Shown: positions 55,501 through 64,000 of the stretch, piece after piece
Layout: each line of letters begins with the position of its first letter
Numbering within the stretch: the first letter of the stretch is position 1
DNA from: Fulvia fulva
Taxonomy: Eukaryota > Ascomycota > Dothideomycetes > Mycosphaerellales > Mycosphaerellaceae
Direction of reading: 5' to 3'
NCBI RefSeq assembly: GCF_020509005.1
Contig: NC_063020.1
Span: forward strand, 2,852,001 to 2,916,000
Length of the DNA: 64,000 nt
The notes under the pieces: model-generated
What the model saw: the letters and a program-made list of their open reading frames with translations, nothing else
Database searches by the model: none
What the model was told of the DNA's origin: nothing
Position numbers and translations under genes: made by a program

Positions 55501-57760
55501 TAATACTTAAGCCTTTTCCGTATTATATAACTCCCTTCGGTCGCTTATTCCTAGGGAGTTAATCCTTTTCCCTATTTGTATATAGAACGTCGTACTTCGT
55601 GTCTTAAGGCCTCCGCTTAAACCTTACGCGAGCCTTTCTATATCTATATCTATATTCGGTAACGTTCCTAGATCTTCTACGTTTCTAAGTAGAGAGATCG
55701 TACGTATTATACGGCGTGTCGTAATTCGTCCGATACAAATGTTCCTAACGGTATAAGGTATCCTAGTCCTATTATTCGGCTTCCTATCGGTAGTCTCTCG
55801 GTAACGACTATAGCGAGGTTTTCTTAGGAGTTAATAGTTAGGTAGTCCTAGACTATACTTCGTAATATATCGAGTGTCTTATTAAACTCGTAGGGGTTAA
55901 GTAGTCGTCGTTTACCTATTCGTAGTAGAAATTCCTCGCGCCTTCTTTATAAATAGATGATTATGTCGTAGAGCTTCCTTAGCGCGTCTACGGTAAAGGT
56001 AAGTTATTTGTTTATCTCGTTAGTATCGCTCTCTTCTCCTTCGGAGGAATCTTCTTCGCTTAATTCTTCCGGATCCTAGTATTCTTCGATTATATCTAGC
56101 CCGGTAGTTTCTTGACTTTCTTCCTATAGTTCTAGTAACTACGATCTATTCTATCCTAGGTCCTAGTTCTCTTTGTCTTCGTCGTCGAAGTAGGATTCGT
56201 CGATATCTACTTCCTAGAGCGTAGTGTCCTACCTATACGTCGCTCCTAGGGCTCCTCGCGGTTACTAAGGCTAATACCCTACTCCTATCTTTACGGAGTA
56301 GTGAACTTGATACGAGTCTTAGTAACACAATCGCTAATAAAGGCTTCTATAACTATTTCGAGATTCGAATTCGATCTCGTAGTCGACTCTTCGTACTATT
56401 ATACCGAACTCTCGTTTTTCTCGCTTATCGATCTCGTTCGTAACTTCCTACTATCGTACGTAGAGTTCGCCGTGTTCTCGTATAGCTACGAGATTAATAT
56501 TGTCTCCGTCGAGATGTACCTAGGTGTCGATCTAGTCGAATATATTGTCGAGGTGCTCCCTTTCTTCTAGGAGTTCTTCGAGTGTTTATTAGTATATCTT
56601 CGTGAACTATTATAGTTAGTTTCGTAGTCCGAATAGTTCGACTTCTACTAATCGCTACCTATAGTATCCTCCTCGTTCTTATAAGGGGTCTAGGATAGGC
56701 TCCTTACTTCTATTACTAGCTCTCTCCTCTACTCTCTAAGTATAGTCGATATCTCCTCGAGATTTAATACTACTCTTAGATTTACTAGTTCGGGGTTATA
56801 TTATATTGAACTGTTCGCGGCGTACTATATTCTTACCGCGATAGTCCCTTACTATATAGCTAGGTTTGCCGTATCTATAGTAGGTTCGTATTTCCTTTAA
56901 ACTTCGGGATCCTCTATTCCCGTTACTATTCCTAATCTTACGACCTTTTTCGGTAACGTCGAGCTCTATCGGCTACGGTCCGTAGTAGGACTTCTAGTTC
57001 CTAGGCTTATTATTATTATCGTAATTATTATTAAAGCCTCTGTTTCGATTGTCGTAGCCTAGGGTATATCCGGCCTTTCTAGATACCTTAGAGTCGTATC
57101 GTCGTTCTATAGCTCTCTCGTAGAGCTTGTCGTTAAGATCGATCGTGACTTAGACTAGGTCTCCTAAGCTATCGATCTTCTGACCGTCCCTTATTAACTC
57201 ATCCTTAACGTACTCCTTTAGTCCTCTTCGGTATATAGCTTAAAGTACTTCGTCGTCCTAGTCGGTAAGTTGCGCGTATTCCTAGAATTTAGTAGTATAC
57301 TCGGCGGTAGAGGTCTTCTAAGTTAAGTACTAGATAATACGAACGGTAGTAGCAATCTTATTCGAGATTTTAAAGACGCTCTTTATAGTATACTTAAGGT
57401 AGTTATATAACTTAAAGACTCCGTCGGTATTATCTTCTCCGTTACTATCTAGGTATTTCCTAAGGAATAGTTTGACCTAATACTATACTCGTCCTCTTAA
57501 GAAGGTAGTAGTAAAGATAGGCTTAAGGTTCTTAGCTATAGAGTTAAATAAGAAGTATATATCTATCTAAGTAACCTAAGTGTCGAACTTGTCTCGATCG
57601 CTATAGTAGAATTCTAGCTTACTAACCTCAAGGGTGTCGTTGCCTATATAAGTAGCTAAGGCATTAATAGTATCGTTTACGGTCTAAGGTCGTCGGGCTC
57701 TACTTGCTTTACTAGGGGCGGGTGTTCCCCGGTCACTCTGTCGATCTCCTATCGTTAAGC
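55501..57760 (-). pseudogene. gag: G4 gag remains with RIPed zinc knuckle
   Basis: Minus-strand gag. At 56835-56884 the pattern of a CCHC knuckle is visible with all three Cys and the His turned to Tyr (Y-R-Y-G-K-P-S-Y-I-V-R-D-Y), as expected from TGC/TGT to TAC/TAT and CAC/CAT to TAC/TAT. An acidic Ser/Glu-rich segment lies at ~56000-56250 and the capsid region at ~57050-57650. Confidence 0.75.
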
Positions 57761-57771
57761 GCGTTTAAAGC

Positions 57772-58165
57772 TAATAGGTTTAGTATAACCTAATAATATT
57801 ATAAGATTAGAAGACTAAGCTTAATCGGGTTTTGTCTCGTAGCCGATAGAAGGTAAGGGAAAGCAATAAAGTAGTAGCTGTCTTGTCTTATAAAGACTAA
57901 GTAGTAGTAAGGTAGAGGTTAGGTTATAGTATATTCTAAATAGTAATATTAAATAGTAAGTTGAACGCCTCGGAGCTATAAGGGATTCTTAGCGTTCCTA
58001 AATATAAAGGAGACTCGCTCCTTAGTACCTCGAACTACTAAGTCACTAGTAAGCGAGTGACCTCGAATTACTAAGTTACTAGTAAGCGAGTGATCTCGTA
58101 TAGCGTACGTAATCCCGCCGGCTAACGGCCGGGTGTGTCGTCGTGGCTCTATCCGAACCGTAACA
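57772..58165 (-). repeat. 5' LTR of G4
   Basis: 394 bp, TAATAGG...CCGTAACA, followed by TSD CTTAA (58166-58170). Less RIPed than its partner in its last ~60 bases, where GGGTGTGTCGTCGTGG is retained. Confidence 0.9.
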
Positions 58166-58170
58166 CTTAA

Positions 58171-59290
58171 AAACTATATTTAGAGGTGCTTTAACTCCTA
58201 GGGGTAGAATTTTATAGATATCTTTAAGAAGGCTACTTTAGGTAAAAGCATTATTTATATCTACTAGGTGTATCTCAAGATCTCTCTTATACACTACTAC
58301 TATAAATACTCGGAGAGTATTATGTCTAATAGTAGGTATAAAGGTCTCTTCGAAGTCAACCCTATATTTCTATAAAAGCCCTCTTATAACTAGTCTTGCC
58401 TTAAACTTCTGAATAGCTCTACTAATCATTCTTTTTATATTAAAGACCTACCTAGAAGTAATTAGATTCGTACCCTTTAGCGGTATAACTACTTCCTAGG
58501 TGTTATTACTTACTAAGGTAATAAGTTCGTTCTCGGTTACCTCTCTCTATATATATCCCTATTCGGGGTCTCCTACGGCTACCTTATAGGACTTTAGGAT
58601 TAGCACTTCCTACTAATAGGCTATAGCCTACCTAATAGTAGCAAGTATATATTCTTCTACGTCATTTAGAATCTCCTCTACCTAGCTTATTATAGGGTCT
58701 AGATAGAACATCTAGGCGATAAGAGCCTTATAGTATTTAGCCTTATACTCTTTAGAGTTATTATCTCCGTCCCCCCTTAACCTCTTACTACCTATAACCT
58801 AAGGTAGCGCTAGGTGTTTAGATAGGTCGAACTGAACGACATCTTCTTTTTCTTTTATTAGAGTACCCTAATCTCTAAACTTCTAGTATTCCCTAATGTC
58901 CTTTAGGGGAGGGGAAAGTTATATAAATAGCGGTTACTATAGTATTAATGACTTAGGTAGGTCCTATATAGATTTACCGTTATCGGCCTTCGATAGTATT
59001 AAAACCGCCTTAATATTTTCTCCTAGCCTTCGTAACGGTATCTCTAATAATCCCCTATCGGAAACTTTCGCCCTAAAGGGCTTCCTCCTAATAGGATTGC
59101 GCTATAGCGCTCGACTCGGCTAGTTAGTAAAGGTAATACCAAGATCTATATTTCCCCCCTTCTTATTCTTAAACTAGTCGACGTGACTATACGCTTTTAT
59201 AGCTTTTATATCGGGATCCTAGAATAGCTATTATTTTATAGTGTTGTCTAAGTAGCCTATAAATACGGCTTCTTTTCCTCGGTATTAAAT
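58171..59290 (-). mobile_element. C1 segment 2: Copia RT N-terminus and integrase end, RIPed
   Basis: Continuation of Copia C1 after G4. It aligns with C2 from about 60920 to 62150, covering the start of RT, the IN-RT linker and the end of integrase. No open frame of note. The right limit against C2 is approximate. Confidence 0.7.
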
Positions 59291-59739
59291 AGGTATAGTA
59301 TATATATACACGGAAGTCAGGACACGTAATAGGGAAGGAGGAAGGACTAATATAGTATACGAAGGTATATAGTAGAATAGTATTTAGTACTAAAGGTGTC
59401 TCTACTATCGGTATAGAGACTACGTCTCTTATACCTATATAGAGAGATATTGCTCTAGTTCTAGTTCTGTTTCACTACGCCTTATCGGTTTTACCTATGT
59501 CTTATCCTACGACGGCAGTTCCTCCGACAGTCTCGTACTAACTAGCTAAGCGACTTTAGGTCCTCTAAGTCGCTCCTACTATTCGTACGGTGTCTCGGTA
59601 GTATTGCCGTACTATTGTCTCGACTAGCTTAGTATATACTAAGTTAGTCTTAGTACCGTACGACATACCTACTAACCTATATTCGTAATACTCCTACTTA
59701 GGTCGTAAGGTAAGGAACGATTGTTCCTACTATACTAGC

Positions 59740-62700
59740 TATAGCTATCGTACGAAGGTCTAGAACTAGGGACCGGCTAGCGGCTTAGTCAAACTATCTA
59801 CTACTATCTCCTTAGTATAGTAGTACTCTACTTTGATCTTCCTCTACTACTAGAGGTGCCTAATATAGTTATAGGCAATATTAATGTGCTTAGATCTTTC
59901 GTAGATATAGGCGTCCTTAACTAAGGTCAGAGCCGCCTAGTTATCCCCTATAAGGCGTACTAGTCTCAGTTCGTCGACGGTGCTCTTGTCGGCTAGGACT
60001 ATTAGTTAGAAAGAGTAGTCTCCTACTAGCCCCGGGCAGTTTATCTCTCGGAGGATAGCCGCTAGGAACTAGGATTGTTTCGCGGCGGCGTTTATCGCTA
60101 TAAACTCTGCCTCTATAGTAGAGGTTGCTATAGACTTTTACTTCTTACTTATCTATAATATAGGCGTACCGTATACTAGCTAGACATGTCCTAGAATTAA
60201 GACCCTATCTACTCGATCTATCGCGTAGTCGGAGTCTAAGTATCCGGTTAGGGTACCGCTACTACGTCTAAATATTAACCCTAGGTCGGGGAACGACCTT
60301 AGGTATCTCGAGACCTTCTTTAGTGCTTTTATATACCGCTTTGTTAGATCCGCGACATATATACTAGTTCTCCCGAGTAGGAAGGCTAGGTCCGGTCTCG
60401 TTATAGTTATTAGCTATATCTAGGTCCTATTGTCGCTCTAGTAGTTATCCTTACTATATCTCTCGTTGTTTAGGGCTATAGTACGGAGATTATCGTAACT
60501 ATCTATTAGCGAGAGTATTAGACTTGCCTTTTCTTTTACTATGTCTATTTTAGTAAGGGCCTTACGGATATAATAGCCCTAGTCGAGTTTTAGGGTACTA
60601 TTACGCCTATCGCGAGTAATCTTTAGTCCTAGTAGTTTCTCCGGTTCCCCGAGGTCCTTAATCTTAAAGTGTTACGCGGACTGCTTTTTCAAACTATTAG
60701 ATATCGGCTAACCTTAGTACTATAATAGATATGTCGTCTATATAGATAAGTAGTATAATATCTCTCTTAGTATAAGTTAGGAGATATAGGTCTACCTCGG
60801 ACTAGTAGAATCCTATTTTGACTAACGTAGCGACATAGAGCTTATTCTAGTCTCTAGCTGCCTACTTTAGGCCGTAGAGACTCCGGAGTACCTTAAGGAC
60901 CGTGTTCGGTAGGGTTTCGACTCCTAGTAGGGGTTTTATATAGATGTCTTCGGCCAGGTAGCTTTAGGTAAACGTATTGTTAACGTCGACCTAGTATATC
61001 TCGAGATCCCGCTCGTAAACTACTACTATAAAGACCCTTAGGGTGTTATAGCGAACTATAGGTACGAATATCTCTTCGAAGTTAACGCCGAATTTCTATA
61101 AAAACCCTCTTACGACAAGTCTTACCTTGAACTTTTCGATTACTCCGCTAATAAATCTCTTTACGTCAAAGACCTACTTAGAGGTGACTATATTTGCCCC
61201 CCTTAGAGCGACAGCCGTTTCCTAGGTGTTATTACTTAATAACGAGAGTAGCTCGGTATCGATAGCGTCCTTCTATAAGTAGCCCTATTTAGGATCCCCT
61301 ACCGTAGCCTTATATATCTTCGGGATAGGTACTTCCTATTAGTAGGCGATACCGGGTCCGAATATAGTAAAGGCGTGTTCTTAGACTTCGTCGAACAGTT
61401 CCTCTACCGTAGCTATAAATATACGTTCGTCGGTATCGGTAAGTCTATTATTTACCTATAGTAGTTAGTAGAACAAGGCTATTATAGCTTTGTAGTACTT
61501 GGCCTTATAGTCCTAGTCCTAGCCGTAGTTATCGTTAGGATCCCTAGTCCTTTTCCTCCGGACGATTAGTTCCGGTAGCTCCGGAGTTTCCTCGATCTTC
61601 TTATAGTCCGCGATAGAATCCCTAGTCCTTTTCCTCCGGACGATTAGTTCCGGTAGCTCCGGGGTTTCCTCGATCTTCTTATAGTCCGCGATATTATCTA
61701 GTCTACCGGGAAGTTAGATATAGAGCGGTTTTAAGACAGTTAGTCCTTTATCCTTAGCCGTAGCGGGTTCGGTCTCTACGTAGGGAGCGGGGATTAGCTA
61801 GGTCGGTTCTTCTATAGAGGACTCGGCTACTTTAGTAGTAGAAAGTTAGGGTATTATACTACTCGAGGATCGTAAGATTGCTATCGGGGTATCCGCTAGT
61901 CGCTAAACTAGTAGTAGTCGCGAGACCGCCGGTAGTCGACCGACTAGCCTTCGTTCGGGTATCCTACTAGGTTAGTTCGTTAAGGAGATACCTAAGTCTA
62001 GATCTCCCCCCTTTTCGTTTTCGAACTAATCTACTTAGCTATACTACCTAATAGCTCGTATATCTAGCTCCTAGAACAACTATTACTTAGTTGATTAACC
62101 GTATCTTACGAAAATAGCTTCCTTACCCCGGTTTATTAATTTATCCTATCGTAGCCCTTTTAGATATAATTTCGGTTCTACGTAAACTACTACCCTATAA
62201 TCCTATACTCTTAAGTGATCTACCGTTAGTACTTTGCTAGTAAATACTTCTTCCGGCGAAAGTTAGATACCGTTAAGTAACGGTCCGTTTAGTAGTAGGT
62301 TACATATAACCGCCTATACCTCTAGCGCTTTAGGCTAGAATTTTACCGGCATCCCCGATTCCTCGAGTATTACGCGGATCGCGTTCTCCGATACCTAGAT
62401 TGACCTTTCTACTACTCCGTTTTATATAGAAATATAAGTATCCGTCGTATTATATTAAACCCCCGATTATTTCTCCTATTCTTTTAGAACTATTAGTAGC
62501 TTAGGTACATTGTTACTCCGTACTACTCTTACGTAGCATTTCGATACTTTCTCTATAGTTAGCCGCTATTATCGTAGTACTTACGGTGCGTCGGATTTGT
62601 TCTTAAGCGGGATTACCTACTTCTTTCTTAAGAAGCTATCTACGATCTCTAGCTAGTATTTAAAACCTAGCCTAGATATTGTATTTTCGAAGGGTCCGTA

Positions 62701-63400
62701 GATATCGATAGATATAAGCGTAAGTCTTTCGTTCTTTCGTTCTACGATAGCGCCTTTAAACTTCCGTATATTCGCGATAGAGTATACCTTATAGTTATAC
62801 TCGTCCGGGATAGGAATCGGGTCCTTCTTATTACTTACTCTATAGACGTTCCGGAGTAATCCTTTACCTAGGTATACGAATCTTCTATACTAAAGCTCCT
62901 ACTAATCCTTAGTAGTTACTATAGCTAGAGCTTCCTCGTATAGTATCTCCGGGGGTCTGTTATCTACCTAGTTTAGGGAGTTAGATATCGAAGATACTAC
63001 CGGTACCCCCCCTCGTAGTACTATTCGTACGATAGGCTTTCCGCTCTTATACTTAAGTATAAAGTTTAGAGGTTCGATATCGAATTACTTACTAAACTGC
63101 CTCTATAAAACTAGATTAACTCAGAGATTAGGAATAAACAAGACTTTCTCTAGCGTAATTTGTTTCCCCGTTAGGCCTCCTATAGTTACTATTCCTTTAT
63201 AGAATGTATCTAGGTACCCCCTACCGACTTTAATTACTTTCCTTCTCGCTAGTTTCCTAAGCGATCTAAATAGAGATCTAAATAGAGACTTATTATCAGT
63301 TATATATAAGGAGGTATAGGAGTCTAGTAACTATTCGGAGGCGGGAAACTTGCCTTTTACTTCGGTAGTAGAATAGGCCACTTCGTCGTCGTATATTTCC
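59740..63400 (-). pseudogene. pol: C2 pol remains in Copia order (IN-RT-RNase H)
   Basis: Reading the minus strand: integrase (~63300-62050), linker (~62000-61350), RT (~61340-60590) with Y-I-D-D at 60733-60744, and RNase H (~60400-59770) ending with a DSLTKPLA motif at 59773-59800, a hallmark of Copia RNase H. Integrase before RT distinguishes it from the Gypsy elements. Broken by TAG/TAA stops of RIP type. Confidence 0.82.
61541..61696. repeat. 78-bp tandem duplication in C2 pol linker
   Basis: Two units, 61541-61618 and 61619-61696, nearly identical (an A/G difference inside, and different last bases). 78 is a multiple of three, so the duplication would be in frame (26 codons) in the linker between integrase and RT. 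Confidence 0.9.
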
Positions 63401-64000
63401 TCGGTATTGCTTTCTCGTAAGGTATAGGCTCGTATCGCCTTTACCTTTATCTTGTTATCGGATTAGCTTCTCCTATCCTTCTACTATTTCCTAGACTTCT
63501 TAAGGGCGTTTTAGGCCTTCTCTAGATCCCGGACTAGCTCTTCGTAGGACTTCTTCTCCGGTTACTTCTAGGTATTCTTCTTTTTAATAAACTCCTTTAC
63601 CGAATCTAGTTCCGGGCACGATATAACTAGGTAGTTACTATCGTAGATAAAGTAGCCGCTCTTACCCCCTTACCTCTAGGAGTATAGAGCGGTCTCGCCC
63701 TTACTCTCTTAGATCCGTAATTCGTAGGATTTAAGTAAGGTTATAGCGGATTCCTAGCCTAGGTTTAGCTAGGCTAGGATAGTGTCCCTAGTACTAGCGT
63801 AGGCGTCCGGGAGGCTACTAAGTAGGTACTTAAACCTCCGGACGGGGTCCTTATAGTAGGTCTCTTTACTATCTATTTCGGTAATCTATATAGATAGGTT
63901 ACCTAGATATATCTACCCTTATCTAATTGTCTAATCGTCCCGTAGCTTAAACGATACTAGCTATTCTATAAGCGCTACTACGTATGCCTTATAGACCTTA
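63400..64000 (-). pseudogene. gag: C2 gag remains, partial
   Basis: RIPed sequence upstream of integrase that by position is Copia gag/protease. Charged, with no complete motif readable. It continues beyond the window. Confidence 0.5.

Larger units (their letters stand above)
51171..58165 (-). mobile_element. G4: RIPed chromodomain Gypsy with antisense extra ORF
   Basis: 6995-bp minus-strand element with 394-bp LTRs (51171-51564 and 57772-58165) and TSD CTTAA (51166-51170 and 58166-58170), inserted in the RT of Copia C1. In plus coordinates from the left: 3' LTR, polypurine tract, plus-strand accessory ORF, pol (minus), gag (minus), 5' LTR. RIP is extensive but the layout is clear. Confidence 0.92.
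59290..64000 (-). mobile_element. C2: RIPed Copia element, 5' end outside window
   Basis: Minus-strand Copia. A probable 3' LTR or 3' UTR (~59300-59740) is followed, going right, by pol and then gag sequence to the window end. Boundaries and TSD could not be fixed because the 5' LTR is not included. Confidence 0.75.

Noticed and set aside
56301..56570. Plus-strand frame of 89 codons in G4
   Set aside because: Lies antisense to the acidic gag segment of G4. Its hydrophobic composition comes from reading Glu/Asp/Ser codons backwards.

Overview
The window is wall-to-wall retrotransposon from a filamentous ascomycete (Pezizomycotina). I see no host gene, tRNA, rRNA or CRISPR array. Two signs point to the organism. 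The elements are chromodomain Ty3/Gypsy elements, Ty1/Copia elements and CCHC/endonuclease LINEs of the kind common in such fungi. Most copies also carry repeat-induced point mutation (RIP): CA and TG dinucleotides are almost absent, TA is in large excess, while CG, CC and GG persist. No species can be named from the sequence.

The layout is a nest, resolved by target-site duplications (TSDs). Two old minus-strand Copia copies hold the right side: C1 (50874-51170 plus 58171-~59290) and C2 (~59290-64000). A minus-strand chromodomain Gypsy, H, ends at about 50873 inside the C1 reverse transcriptase. H is scattered over the left 50 kb in seven pieces because other elements inserted into it: Gypsy copies A (2293-8584) and B (9087-15377), LINE L1 (17030-21876), RIPed LINE R1 (22515-27498), truncated LINE L2 (27682-29292) and Gypsy G2 (30732-49516). 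G2 was itself entered by LINE R2 (~35496-40451) and Gypsy G3 (40625-47784). Gypsy G4 (51171-58165) sits in C1. A further RIPed LINE, R0, fills 1-1110. The deepest stack is C1 > H > G2 > G3 or R2.

Three elements are young and essentially free of RIP. B is a complete 6.3 kb chromodomain Gypsy with matching 520-bp LTRs, a 5-bp TSD, Gag, and an open Pol of about 1450 codons (protease, RT, RNase H, integrase, chromodomain). L1 is a coding-intact LINE with ORF1 (three zinc knuckles) and ORF2 (endonuclease, RT, terminal zinc knuckle). L2 is a 5'-truncated relative with one RIP-type stop. Copy A is the RIPed sister of B and gives a direct before/after view of RIP.

The points most worth checking are these. 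(1) G4 carries an antisense, probably spliced, coiled-coil ORF between pol and the 3' LTR. (2) B has a -1 gag/pol arrangement with an A-run before the gag stop, a likely self-priming tRNA-free PBS, a pol frame whose stop lies inside the LTR TATA box, and a gag UAG shared with copy A. (3) L1 ORF2 has no AUG ahead of its endonuclease. (4) RIP has converted catalytic Asp pairs to Asn in several RTs depending on codon context.
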